From positions 1 to 11,717 of the forward strand of contig CANRDG010000054.1 in NCBI GenBank assembly GCA_947629275.1: 11,717 nt of DNA, read 5' to 3'. This stretch comes from an uncultured Clostridia bacterium. Its GTDB lineage: Bacteria > Bacillota > Clostridia > Oscillospirales > Ruminococcaceae. The number at the start of each line of letters is the position of its first letter. Position 1 is the stretch's first letter. The notes below the pieces were generated by a model. That model worked only from the letters and a program-made list of their open reading frames with translations. It was not told the DNA's origin and made no database searches. Shown one piece after another: positions 1 to 6,789 of this stretch. Both the position numbers and the translations under genes were made by a program.

Positions 1-66
1 GAAAAGCCCAAGCTTCGCGAGATATACTGCGGTGAGAGCCTTGTTGCCTCGCAGAACAAAGGCTGA
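1..66 (+). CDS. C-terminal end of an unidentified protein (partial, runs off the left edge)
   Basis: Frame 1 is open from the window edge to a TGA at 64-66 and encodes 21 residues ending in ESLVASQNKG. A strong intrinsic terminator begins about 19 bases after the stop, which is the spacing expected for a real gene end and is the main support for this call. The fragment is too short to assign to a family. It carries no membrane segment or recognisable motif. Confidence 0.45.
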   Translation, partial: EKPKLREIYCGESLVASQNKG

Positions 67-84
67 CAAGTGTACAATAAATAT

Positions 85-116
85 CCCTGCTCACAGTGGT
101 GTGGGCAGGGTTTTTT
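85..116 (+). terminator. Rho-independent terminator of the partial upstream gene
   Basis: An 11-bp stem, CCCTGCTCACA (85-95) with TGTGGGCAGGG (100-110), contains one G-U pair, has a GTGG loop and is followed directly by six T (111-116). It separates the upstream gene from the small-peptide locus that starts with the promoter at 130. Confidence 0.9.
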
Positions 117-129
117 ATTGCGGTAAGAG

Positions 130-159
130 TTGACAAGTATCGACGGGATATGTTATATA
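130..159 (+). promoter_or_regulatory. Promoter of the small hydrophobic peptide gene
   Basis: A consensus -35 TTGACA lies at 130-135. An extended -10 (TG at 151-152, then TATATA at 154-159) follows with 18-bp spacing, inside an alternating TA run. Transcription would start near 166, giving a 5' leader of about 75-80 bases. The leader can fold: CCTC at 203-206 or 214-217 is complementary to GAGG segments including the ribosome site, so the Shine-Dalgarno may be partly hidden. Confidence 0.65.
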
Positions 160-244
160 TATATAGTATACGGAGTACCAAAACCAGACTATTTGTGCGG
201 CAACCTCTTTAGCCCTCTGTCTGAGGAAAAGGGAGGCGGTGTCT

Positions 245-355
245 ATGGATTACTTATCTTTGATACTGATAATCATTATTCTTGCTCTTGTCAACGAGAT
301 AATCAAGAATATAAAAAATAATCGCAAGCCTCCAAAACTGTGCGGTTATTCATAA
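245..355 (+). CDS. Small hydrophobic peptide, candidate type I toxin
   Basis: This 36-residue ORF starts with ATG at 245 and stops at TAA 353-355. The start is set by GGGAGG at 231-236, 8 bases upstream; an in-frame GTG at 239 is a less likely start. Residues 3-16 (YLSLILIIIILALV) form one hydrophobic segment. They are followed by a basic, Asn/Lys-rich tail (EIIKNIKNNRKPPK), the usual layout of membrane-acting type I toxins such as Fst, TxpA and BsrG. The gene has its own promoter and terminator, and a perfect antisense promoter faces it just downstream. I cannot assign it to a named family from sequence alone. The toxin role is inferred from size, topology and the antisense arrangement. It could instead be another small membrane peptide under antisense control. 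Confidence 0.65.
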   Translation: MDYLSLILIIIILALVNEIIKNIKNNRKPPKLCGYS

Positions 356-404
356 TAACTAGCAGGGAGACAACCGCTTAGTCTAAGCCGGTGCTCCTTT
401 TTCT
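312..404 (-). ncRNA. Candidate antisense antitoxin RNA
   Basis: A - strand RNA is predicted from the perfect promoter at 411-439, with the first base near 404 (A). It would read back through the peptide gene's terminator and the last codons of the ORF, giving full complementarity to the mRNA 3' region. A possible end is the hairpin formed by - strand CGCACAG (344-338) with CTTGCG (328-323), followed by ATTATTTTTT (322-313). That makes an RNA of about 90 bases. The promoter is clear; the 3' end is a guess, and a second weak hairpin (GTTATT-ATG-AATAAC, within 346-360) could end it earlier. Confidence 0.55.
364..402 (+). terminator. Terminator of the small peptide mRNA
   Basis: A long hairpin with small bulges pairs AGGGAG..C..ACC (364-375) with GGT..G..CTCCTT (390-399). 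It is capped by a perfect GCTTA-GTC-TAAGC stem-loop (376-388) and runs into TTTTT at 398-402. The arm CTCCTTTT (394-401) can also pair with the AAAAGGGAG ribosome site of the same mRNA (227-235), with one bulge. Such long-range 5'-3' pairing is known in type I toxin messages; here it is an inference. Confidence 0.7.
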
Positions 405-410
405 ATTTAT

Positions 411-439
411 ATTATACACTAGGAAATTTGATTTGTCAA
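411..439 (-). promoter_or_regulatory. Perfect-consensus sigma-A promoter for the antisense RNA
   Basis: Read on the - strand, TTGACA (439-434) and TATAAT (416-411) are separated by exactly 17 bp, a full match to the sigma-70/sigma-A consensus. No downstream - strand ORF is served by it: the next bases are the peptide gene in antisense. It lies only about 11 bases past the stop of the - strand ligase gene, and I see no terminator between them, so ligase readthrough would add to antisense synthesis. Confidence 0.85.
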
Positions 440-449
440 GAGTATTTTG

Positions 450-2021
450 TTACTTGCGCATTTTGCGCTCTTTCTTTGGCGTATCACTTTCGGTATGCGG
501 CTTGTTCCACAGCAGACCGACAAATATGAAGAAGAACGGTGTTACTGTTATTATGCTGATGTTCACATTTGCCTGCAAGCCATATCCGAGGACTGCTGCA
601 AGCAATGCGACGGCTGTCCAGCTATCCTCGCCCACAAAGAACTTTTTAACGCAAGCGATACCTTTTTTAATAGTTACAAAGCCCATTGAAAGATATATCA
701 GCAGGCATGGTATACCGCACGCCAGCGCGAGATCAAAATACTCATTATACGAGCGGTCGGTAGTGAAGCCGAGATTGGCGTCATACAGTATGGTAGTACC
801 GTAATAGCCAAAGCCTATACAATCGGGTCCGCTGCCGAGTATCCAACTTTTTTCGAGCATATTAAGGCATTCTTTCCAAAGCTTCGGGTAAATATGCCAA
901 CCGCCCAGGTTACTGCTTTCGGGGAATGCCACGCCCAGCCTATAGGCGCTGTCTGTCCAGATGATATTGCTGTCATAGAGGTGCGCACGGTCTGTAAGGG
1001 CAACGACTGCGAAAGCCGCCGCGGCGAGTAATACAGAACACAATGCGAACAGCACGCCGAACTTATTCTTAGGCGAATTTTTGCGAAAGGCCGCAGCCCT
1101 TATTATTTCTATCACCAAAACTACGATCAATGCGAACGGCACGCCGACATAGCCTGCGACGGTACAGGTAAGAAAACCTGCTGCCGAGCAAGCGCCCACG
1201 CACACGGCGCAGAACACTTTTCTCACTTTGCTTTTATCGTACACAAGACCTGCTGCTGCAATAGCGGCTGCCATTGTCATAAGTGCGGCAAGGGCATGGG
1301 GCGACTGCACGAGACCGTCGGCGATGAAATGCTCATAAGAAACACTTTCTCTGCCGTTTATATAAAGCATATCATAGAAGAAATTCGGCAGTTTTTCGAC
1401 AAGACCCGAAACCGTTTGCAAAATGCCGTAGACTGCGTTTATCAGCGATATTGAAAGGAAAATATCGAGGTATGTTTTTCTGCGGCTGCGTGAATTTATC
1501 TGCGATGCGGCGACGAACAGACCGATATACGAAAACAGGGTCAGCATACCGTTATAGCGGTAGTCTTTGCCGAAGAACGCGCACTTTATGTCATACGCCA
1601 TAAAAGTCGATACGACGACGAACAGCAGATATATAACGGGGAGTATGAAAAGCTTATTCTCTCCTGCCTTGAAATACTTTTTCGTTGCGGAGATGATAAG
1701 TATCAGAAAGCCTATGAAACTTACCGCATATAGCGCAATTTGCAGATACGATATATAGCCGCTGCATTTTGACACGATACGCGCGAAGTTTACATACTTC
1801 ATAGTTTGCAAAGTATTTATGTTTGAAAACGAGAACACCAGAGCGCCCTTTGAAACATAGTACGGTATGCTCATTACGAACAGAACCAGCGCAGACACAG
1901 CAAGGTAGATAAAGCCCAGTTTCTGATACTGCTTTTCTGTCATATTAACGATAAAATCGCTTTTTTCGGTAGAATTAAAAAGGTGCTTTCTTTCTTCTTT
2001 TTCCTTTTCCCTGTTATCCAT
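450..2021 (-). CDS. O-antigen ligase / Wzy-polymerase family membrane protein
   Basis: A large polytopic inner-membrane protein of about 523 residues, in the family that joins or polymerises surface polysaccharide (Wzy/WaaL, O-antigen ligase domain). The basic N-terminus (DNREKEKEERK) is followed by about ten or more hydrophobic helices, near residues 36-57, 89-111, 123-145, 158-176, 185-205, 240-262, 270-308, 322-344, 427-450 and 468-505. The long extracytoplasmic stretch before the last helices carries LGSGPD (395-400), typical of the family, and YRYNGMLTLFSY (about 154-165) matches the clostridial branch. I chose ATG at 2021 because GGGAG lies 11 bases upstream; ATG at 2030 or GTG at 2039 are alternatives with poor ribosome sites. 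The substrate cannot be told from the sequence; teichoic or capsular glycan is possible. No glycosyltransferase genes are adjacent, so it is not in a visible polysaccharide cluster. Confidence 0.8.
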   Translation of the reverse strand: MDNREKEKEERKHLFNSTEKSDFIVNMTEKQYQKLGFIYLAVSALVLFVMSIPYYVSKGALVFSFSNINTLQTMKYVNFARIVSKCSGYISYLQIALYAVSFIGFLILIISATKKYFKAGENKLFILPVIYLLFVVVSTFMAYDIKCAFFGKDYRYNGMLTLFSYIGLFVAASQINSRSRRKTYLDIFLSISLINAVYGILQTVSGLVEKLPNFFYDMLYINGRESVSYEHFIADGLVQSPHALAALMTMAAAIAAAGLVYDKSKVRKVFCAVCVGACSAAGFLTCTVAGYVGVPFALIVVLVIEIIRAAAFRKNSPKNKFGVLFALCSVLLAAAAFAVVALTDRAHLYDSNIIWTDSAYRLGVAFPESSNLGGWHIYPKLWKECLNMLEKSWILGSGPDCIGFGYYGTTILYDANLGFTTDRSYNEYFDLALACGIPCLLIYLSMGFVTIKKGIACVKKFFVGEDSWTAVALLAAVLGYGLQANVNISIITVTPFFFIFVGLLWNKPHTESDTPKKERKMRK

Positions 2022-2073
2022 ATCCGTCATATCTCCCACGATTTCAGATTTTGCCGTGCCGATATATACTTGC

Positions 2074-2107
2074 TAAAATGGGTGGCAGAGGCGAACTCAT
2101 ACCACCC
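2074..2107 (-). terminator. Hairpin after rny, probable weak terminator
   Basis: On the - strand GGGTGG (2107-2102) pairs with CCACCC (2085-2080). An inner GAG/CTC pairing around TTCGC follows, then ATTTTAG. The T-run is short, so some transcription may continue from rny into the ligase gene, which has no convincing promoter of its own in this 120-base gap. Confidence 0.5.
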
Positions 2108-2142
2108 GATCATTTACTTTATAACTCTATGTGATTATATAG

Positions 2143-3708
2143 TTATTTCGCGTACTCGATAGCTCTGCTCTCTCTGATGATGTGTACTTTTATCTGTCCG
2201 GGATATTCCATTTCATTTTCGATACGTTTTGCGATATCTCTTGCGACAAGTACCATTCTTTCATCGTTTATCTTTTCAGGCGAGACCATTATGCGTACTT
2301 CTCGTCCTGCCTGTATAGCGTATGATTTCTCAACTCCGTCATAAGATGAGCATATTTCTTCAAGCTTTTCAAGACGCTTGATATAGTTTTCGTAGTTCTC
2401 GCTCCTTGCTCCCGGTCTTGCGGCTGAAATAGCGTCCGCTGCCTGAACGAGGGCGGCTACGACTGTTCTTGTTTCCACGTCTCCGTGGTGAGCCTCGATA
2501 GCGTGCAGCACATCGGGGTTTTCTTTATACTTTCTGCAAACGTCCACACCTATCTGAACGTGTGAACCTTCGATCTCGTAACTCAGCGCCTTGCCTATGT
2601 CGTGCAGAAGTCCTGCTCTGCGAGCAAGTGCTGCGTCAACGCCGAGTTCCGATGCCATCATGCCTGCCAGATGAGCGACTTCTATAGAGTGATCGAGCAC
2701 ATTCTGACGGTAGCTTGTTCTGTAGTGAAGTCTTCCAAGCAGTTTTACAAGTTCGGGGTTTATGCCGTGGACGTTCGTTTCCAGTATGGCTCTTTCGCCC
2801 TCTTTCTTGATCCTCTGCTCTACTTCGCGTCTTGCCTTATCCACCATTTCTTCTATACGCGTTGGGTGGATACGGCCGTCGTTTATAAGTTTTTCAAGCG
2901 CTATCCTTGCTATCTCACGTCTTACCTGATCGAAGCATGAAATAGTTATAGCTTCGGGTGTATCGTCTATAATAAGCTCAACGCCCGTAAGTGTTTCTAT
3001 AGCCTTGACGTTTCTGCCCTCTCGTCCTATTATTCTGCCCTTCATCTCGTCGTTAGGCAGAGATACGACGGAAACGGCTGTTTCAGAGACCTGTTCGGAC
3101 GACCACCTTGAAATTGCAAGGGATATATACTGCCTTGCCTTGCTCTCACATTCTTCCTTGAGCTGTGCTTCATAACTCTGTATCTTGACGGCTTTTTCAT
3201 GCACAAGCTCTGATTCAAGAGAGTTGAGAAGATGTTCTTTTGCCTGTTCTTTGGTAAATTCGGAGATCTTTTCGAGCATATCCAGCTGACTTTTCTTAAT
3301 CCTGTCCGCTTCGGCGAGTTTTTCATCTACCGATTTGTGCTTGGAATTGAGAGACTCCTCTTTCTTTTCGATCATGTCGATCTTTTTGTCGAGCGTTTCC
3401 TCTTTCTGCTGGATACGTCTTTCCTGCCGCGATATCTCTATGCGCCTTTCCTTGATCTCTTTTTCCGCTTCACTGCGGCTTTTATGGATCTCGTCTTTCG
3501 CTTCGACCAGCGCGGACTTTTTAAGACTCTCCGCTTCCTTGCCTGCGTCCTTTACTATTCTTTGAGCTTCTTCTTCTGCCGAGCCTATTGCTGCCTCGGC
3601 TGTTTTCTTTCTGTATCTAATGCCCTGCCGAAAACAGATAAAGCCTGCTATGGCAGCGCCTGCTATACAGCAAATGACGCAGAGCAAGATAACTATAGGT
3701 ATATCCAT
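2143..3708 (-). CDS. rny: Ribonuclease Y
   Basis: Membrane-anchored endoribonuclease that starts bulk mRNA decay and processes riboswitches in Firmicutes. It has 521 residues, full length for the family. Order: N-terminal membrane helix (residues 4-25); long charged coiled coil (about 30-200); KH RNA-binding domain with GRIIGREGRN (224-233); HD phosphohydrolase domain with H340, the HD pair at 369-370 in GLLHDIGKA, H407-H408 and D424 in QAADAIS; and the conserved C-terminal IKVHIIRESRAIEYAK. The start ATG (3706-3708) has a strong GAGGAGG 9 bases upstream. It is preceded by a perfect sigma-A promoter and divergent from the T-box operon. All catalytic HD residues are present and nothing looks damaged. 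Confidence 0.97.
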   Translation of the reverse strand: MDIPIVILLCVICCIAGAAIAGFICFRQGIRYRKKTAEAAIGSAEEEAQRIVKDAGKEAESLKKSALVEAKDEIHKSRSEAEKEIKERRIEISRQERRIQQKEETLDKKIDMIEKKEESLNSKHKSVDEKLAEADRIKKSQLDMLEKISEFTKEQAKEHLLNSLESELVHEKAVKIQSYEAQLKEECESKARQYISLAISRWSSEQVSETAVSVVSLPNDEMKGRIIGREGRNVKAIETLTGVELIIDDTPEAITISCFDQVRREIARIALEKLINDGRIHPTRIEEMVDKARREVEQRIKKEGERAILETNVHGINPELVKLLGRLHYRTSYRQNVLDHSIEVAHLAGMMASELGVDAALARRAGLLHDIGKALSYEIEGSHVQIGVDVCRKYKENPDVLHAIEAHHGDVETRTVVAALVQAADAISAARPGARSENYENYIKRLEKLEEICSSYDGVEKSYAIQAGREVRIMVSPEKINDERMVLVARDIAKRIENEMEYPGQIKVHIIRESRAIEYAK

Positions 3709-3781
3709 ATAGTCAGTCCTCCTCTTAAAAATTTAATATGAAATTGTAAAGATACAAATACGCATATCAATGCATAATACT

Positions 3782-3810
3782 ATTATATAATAATTCTTTC
3801 TCCGTGTCAA
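3782..3810 (-). promoter_or_regulatory. Perfect-consensus promoter of rny
   Basis: Read on the - strand, TTGACA (3810-3805) and TATAAT (3787-3782) have 17-bp spacing. Transcription should start near 3775, leaving a leader of about 67 bases before the rny ATG. Its -35 lies about 30 bp from the -35 of the divergent + strand promoter. Confidence 0.85.
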
Positions 3811-3840
3811 GAAATTTTTGAAAAAATAGCTCAAAACCTC

Positions 3841-3869
3841 TTGACAAGGGCGAAAATTCGTGATAACAT
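3841..3869 (+). promoter_or_regulatory. Promoter of the T-box operon
   Basis: TTGACA (3841-3846), a 17-bp spacer and TAACAT (3864-3869), with TG at 3861-3862 making an extended -10. The predicted start near 3876 puts the whole T-box leader inside the transcript. Confidence 0.75.
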
Positions 3870-3875
3870 ATAGTT

Positions 3876-4141
3876 TATAGATGAGTATAAAGCTATGAAA
3901 AGCTATGAACGGAGAAGACGCGCTTTAAAAAACCGCAAAACAGAGAGCATTGCCACAGGCTGGAAGCAATGCAGCGGCTGAAAGATGCGTACACCGCTCC
4001 GCGAGCGCGCCCAACAAGCGACGTTTTGCCTGCGTTAAAGGCATAAAAGGCAGCCCCACGGCTGTAAACACGGGTGGAACAGTGTTCTGCATGGCAGGAT
4101 GCCCCGAAAGGATCGTTTTTACGCTCTTTTCGGGGATTTTT
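3876..4141 (+). promoter_or_regulatory. T-box riboswitch, probably tRNA-Thr specific, with its terminator
   Basis: A transcription-attenuating leader that senses uncharged tRNA. Stem I: CGGAG (3910-3914) pairs with CTCCG (3997-4001). Above the specifier loop, ACGC (3918-3921) pairs with GCGT (3987-3990). The distal part has the familiar CAGAGAG (3941-3947) and a GCATTGC/GCAATGC hairpin. The specifier position, directly before one purine and the lower helix, reads ACC (3993-3995), a threonine codon. A stem III-like hairpin is CAGCC/GGCTG (4051-4064). Antiterminator: GGG (4072-4074) with CCC (4103-4105), a 7-base bulge TGGAACA (4075-4081), then GTG/TGC and a TTCTGC/GCAGGA stem. The bulge differs from the usual TGGNACC only at its last base; UGGA would pair with a tRNA end UCCA, and Gram-positive tRNA-Thr has discriminator U. 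The CCCC at 4102-4105 is shared with the terminator, giving the expected mutual exclusion. The 5' loop lacks a standard AGTA, so the fold is good but not canonical. Confidence 0.8.
4102..4141 (+). terminator. T-box regulated intrinsic terminator
   Basis: CCCCGAAAGGATCGT (4102-4116) pairs with ACGCTCTTTTCGGGG (4121-4135) around a TTTT loop, with one mismatch and one G-U pair, and is followed by ATTTTT. It ends 42 bases before the start of the first operon gene. Confidence 0.9.
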
Positions 4142-4183
4142 AGTATATAAACATATAAAACACACAAAAGGAGAGTGCTTGAA

Positions 4184-4663
4184 ATGGCAGATGTTATTCG
4201 CAGGATAGAGCAGTCGCAGTTGGGTGAATGCTTGGACGTTATACACCGCAGTTTTGCACCTGTGGCAGGTCAGTTTCATTTAACGCCGCTCAATTGCCCT
4301 ACTTACACGGCGTTCATAACGCTGGAGAGGCTTATTTTTGAATCGGGCAACGGGGTGGAGTTTTTCGGCATTTACGACGGTTTGGAGCTTGTAGGCGTTG
4401 TGGGTCTTGACAGGCGCGAAAATGAAGTGCAGATAAAACATTTGTGCGTTCTTCCCGAAAAACAGAACATGAATTTTGGCACGCGCCTTATGGAATATGC
4501 GGCGAGAGAAGCTGCAAAAATGGGTTACAGGCGCATAACCGCGGGGATAATAGACGAAAACGAGCGGCTGAAAAAGTTCTATATGCGCCGCGGCTACACA
4601 GAGATAGAAAAGCGCAGTTTTACGCACCTGCCGTTCGTGGTGTGCTACATGGTAAAGGAGTAA
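4184..4663 (+). CDS. GNAT-family N-acetyltransferase
   Basis: Predicted cytoplasmic acetyl-CoA-dependent acyltransferase of 159 residues, close to the usual single-domain GNAT length. The acetyl-CoA-binding strand and loop lie at about residues 82-102 (IKHLCVLPEKQNMNFGTRL), where the usual Q/R-x-x-G-x-G/A loop is degenerate, reading NMNFGT. The C-terminal motif NERLKKFYMRRGY (about 126-138) is typical. The start is ATG 4184, with AGGAG at 4169-4173 ten bases before it; GTG 4175 is too close to the ribosome site. It is the first gene after the T-box terminator and is followed without a gap by the membrane protein gene. The acceptor substrate is unknown; amino acid, peptide or protein N-terminus are all possible. 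Confidence 0.85.
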   Translation: MADVIRRIEQSQLGECLDVIHRSFAPVAGQFHLTPLNCPTYTAFITLERLIFESGNGVEFFGIYDGLELVGVVGLDRRENEVQIKHLCVLPEKQNMNFGTRLMEYAAREAAKMGYRRITAGIIDENERLKKFYMRRGYTEIEKRSFTHLPFVVCYMVKE

Positions 4664-5014
4664 ATGGCGTATATGCGAAAGGTACTAAGCATATGCTGCG
4701 TCACGGTGAGCGTGATAATTGGCATTTTTCTTGATTACATAGCTTACAGGGTATCGCAGAATACTACAGATTCAAAGCTTGCGATACTGATATTCATACC
4801 GACATTTATTGTGATACTGTGGCTGGGGACGTTTTACGACCAGCTTTCGGTAAAAGAGGGAAAAGCGGTACTTAAAAAGCGCATGAGGATAACTCTGCGC
4901 GTGGTATACACGATGAGCCTGCTTACCGTATGCGCGATATGGCTGTGGGTGATATACAAGTACACATACTATTTTGGGGACATTATTGCCTCGATAAAGG
5001 GAGCATTTGACTGA
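4664..5014 (+). CDS. Small three-helix membrane protein of unknown function
   Basis: I do not recognise this 116-residue protein. It has three hydrophobic segments at about residues 7-27, 38-57 and 79-98, with a basic loop (KEGKAVLKKRMRITLR) between the second and third that probably faces the cytoplasm. The ATG directly follows the stop of the upstream GNAT gene, and AAGGAG (4655-4660) lies inside that gene's end, so translation is likely coupled. A second ATG at 4673 would give a longer ribosome-site spacing (12 bases). The hydrolase gene starts 19 bases downstream and its product also has an N-terminal membrane domain, so the two may work together in the membrane; this is inferred from position only. 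Confidence 0.75.
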   Translation: MAYMRKVLSICCVTVSVIIGIFLDYIAYRVSQNTTDSKLAILIFIPTFIVILWLGTFYDQLSVKEGKAVLKKRMRITLRVVYTMSLLTVCAIWLWVIYKYTYYFGDIIASIKGAFD

Positions 5015-5033
5015 CGGAACGGAGAGCGGAGCT

Positions 5034-6347
5034 ATGGTAATTATACAGTCTGTGATATGCTTTTTGTGCATAAACTGTCTGGGAATATCGGCGTTTTACG
5101 GCATAGGCGGCAGGGTATTGACTGCCATTTTGGCGGCGGCAATAGTTATATTCATAAGCGCAAAGCCTGTGTTTAAAAAGCAGTATTCAAAACGCCTAAA
5201 AATACTTGCAGGCGGAGTTAGGCTGCTGTGGATATTTCTTATAACGCTGGTGCTTTCAATAGCCGCGGCGGTGTGCATAATTGCCCTTGGCGAGCTGAAA
5301 GTTTCCGAGATAGTGTGGTACATAGTGTTTGCGGTGGCTATGCTGTTTGTGATATTCTGGGCAGGTATGCTGAGGTGCTATTTTACATCGGTACAGCTTG
5401 GTATAAAGCACAGGGCGGTTATGCTGATATGCGGATTTATTCCGCCGCTGAATGTTATTGTACTTATAAAAACACTGCGTATAATGGGCAAGGAACTGAA
5501 ATTTGAAAACGAGAAAATAAAGCTCGATAAGCAGCGCGAGGGCAGGCAGATATGCAAAACAAAGTATCCTATACTTATGGTGCACGGGGTGTTCTTCCGC
5601 GATCTGAAATACTTTAACTACTGGGGCAGGATACCCGAGGAGCTGGAGAAAAACGGCGCGGAGGTTTACTACGGTGAGCAGCAGTCGGCGGCAGCGGTAT
5701 ATGACAGCGGAAAAGAGCTGGCAGACAGGATAGACGCGATAGTTGAGAAAACGGGCTGCGGCAAAGTGAACATAATAGCGCACTCAAAGGGCGGTTTAGA
5801 TTCGCGCTGCGCGATAACTTTGCACGGCTGCGCTGATAAAGTGGCGTCGCTGACGACGATAAACACGCCTCACCGTGGGTGCAAGTTTGCCGACTACCTT
5901 ATAGAAAAGGCGAGCGAAGGGCTGTGCGACACGGTATCTTCAAAGTACAACGCGGCTATGAAACTGCTTGGTGATAGCGACCCCGATTTTATGGCGGCTG
6001 TGAAAGACCTGACGGCTGAAAACTGCGCTGCATTCAACGAAAAATGCCCCGACAGCGAGGGCGTGTACTATCAGAGCGTTGGCTCGGTGAACAAGGGCGC
6101 GCTTGGCGGTCAGTTTCCGCTGAATATGTCGTATTTGTTTGTAAAGAGGTTTGACGGCAGCAACGACGGGCTTGTTTCGGAAGACTCAATGAAGTGGGGC
6201 GAGGACTTTACGTTTTTGCAGCCCGGCGGCAAGAGGGGGATATCGCACGCTGATGTGATAGACTTAAACCGCGAGAACATCGAGGGATTTGACGTGCGTG
6301 AGTTTTACGTTGGGCTTGTTGAAGGGCTGAAAGAGAGAGGGCTGTAA
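5034..6347 (+). CDS. Membrane-anchored lipase/esterase-like alpha/beta hydrolase
   Basis: A 437-residue protein with two parts. Residues 1-150 hold about five hydrophobic helices (near 2-23, 28-46, 60-84, 93-115 and 125-147). From about residue 177 there is an alpha/beta-hydrolase domain of the triacylglycerol-lipase type. Visible elements: YPILMVHG oxyanion strand (178-185), nucleophile elbow AHSKGG with Ser251, acid in GSNDGLV (Asp378) and His405 in GISHADVID. All three triad positions are present, so it should be active as a serine esterase, lipase or acyltransferase. The start is ATG 5034, with GGAG at 5021-5024 nine bases before it; the TTG at 5007 overlaps the upstream gene and is less likely. 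The next gene overlaps its stop as TAATG. The fusion of a multi-helix domain to a lipase domain suggests a lipid or lipid-linked substrate, but this is not proven. Confidence 0.85.
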   Translation: MVIIQSVICFLCINCLGISAFYGIGGRVLTAILAAAIVIFISAKPVFKKQYSKRLKILAGGVRLLWIFLITLVLSIAAAVCIIALGELKVSEIVWYIVFAVAMLFVIFWAGMLRCYFTSVQLGIKHRAVMLICGFIPPLNVIVLIKTLRIMGKELKFENEKIKLDKQREGRQICKTKYPILMVHGVFFRDLKYFNYWGRIPEELEKNGAEVYYGEQQSAAAVYDSGKELADRIDAIVEKTGCGKVNIIAHSKGGLDSRCAITLHGCADKVASLTTINTPHRGCKFADYLIEKASEGLCDTVSSKYNAAMKLLGDSDPDFMAAVKDLTAENCAAFNEKCPDSEGVYYQSVGSVNKGALGGQFPLNMSYLFVKRFDGSNDGLVSEDSMKWGEDFTFLQPGGKRGISHADVIDLNRENIEGFDVREFYVGLVEGLKERGL

Positions 6348-6787
6348 TGGTACGCGAGGCGGAAAAGGGCGATCTGCAAGGTATTTTAGAGTTATATACC
6401 CAACTTCACGGCGAGAGTTTTTCAAATATCGGCGAGGGGCTTCTGACGGTGTGGGATAAGATACTGAATGACAAAGCACACCATGTTATAGTGGCTGAGG
6501 AGGGCGGAAAAATCGTTTCTTCCTGCGTGTGCGTTATAATACCAAATCTTACGCACGGGCAGCGCTCTTACGCAGTTATAGAGAATGTTGTGACAGATGA
6601 AGAGCACCGATGCAAGGGCTATGCTACAGCGTGCCTTGATTATGCCAGAGAGATAGCCTTGGCTGAGGGCTGCTACAAGATGATGCTGATGACGGGCTCA
6701 AAGAAGGAAAGCACCTTGCATTTTTACGAACAGGCAGGCTACAACAGCGCAGACAAAACGGCATTTGTGCAGTGGCTGAGGGGATAA
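6347..6787 (+). CDS. GNAT-family N-acetyltransferase (second copy type)
   Basis: Complete 146-residue GNAT domain. Acetyl-CoA contacts are in VVTDEEHRCKGYATACLDYA (about 81-100), where RCKGYA is a clean Q/R-x-x-G-x-A loop. The C-terminal HFYEQAGY (125-132) is the usual substrate-side motif. The ATG overlaps the preceding TAA by one base, a typical coupled arrangement. It is not a recent duplicate of the first GNAT of the operon: the sequences differ throughout. Substrate unknown. Confidence 0.88.
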   Translation: MVREAEKGDLQGILELYTQLHGESFSNIGEGLLTVWDKILNDKAHHVIVAEEGGKIVSSCVCVIIPNLTHGQRSYAVIENVVTDEEHRCKGYATACLDYAREIALAEGCYKMMLMTGSKKESTLHFYEQAGYNSADKTAFVQWLRG

Positions 6788-6789
6788 CC

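Noticed and set aside
130..321. 63-residue + strand reading frame overlapping the small peptide gene
   Set aside because: It starts at the -35 element of the promoter and has no ribosome site; the well-placed SD at 231-236 serves the other frame (ATG 245).
2040..2075. Promoter for the ligase gene (TATATA on the - strand near 2061-2067)
   Set aside because: No acceptable -35 at 16-18 bp, so it was not listed.
3232..3741. 169-residue + strand frame
   Set aside because: It is antisense to the coiled-coil and membrane part of RNase Y, with low-complexity Phe/Leu-rich translation that mirrors Lys/Glu codons.
3893..4279. 128-residue - strand frame and a 66-residue + strand frame at 3950-4150
   Set aside because: Both lie on the T-box leader, whose paired structure explains the sequence; neither has a ribosome site.
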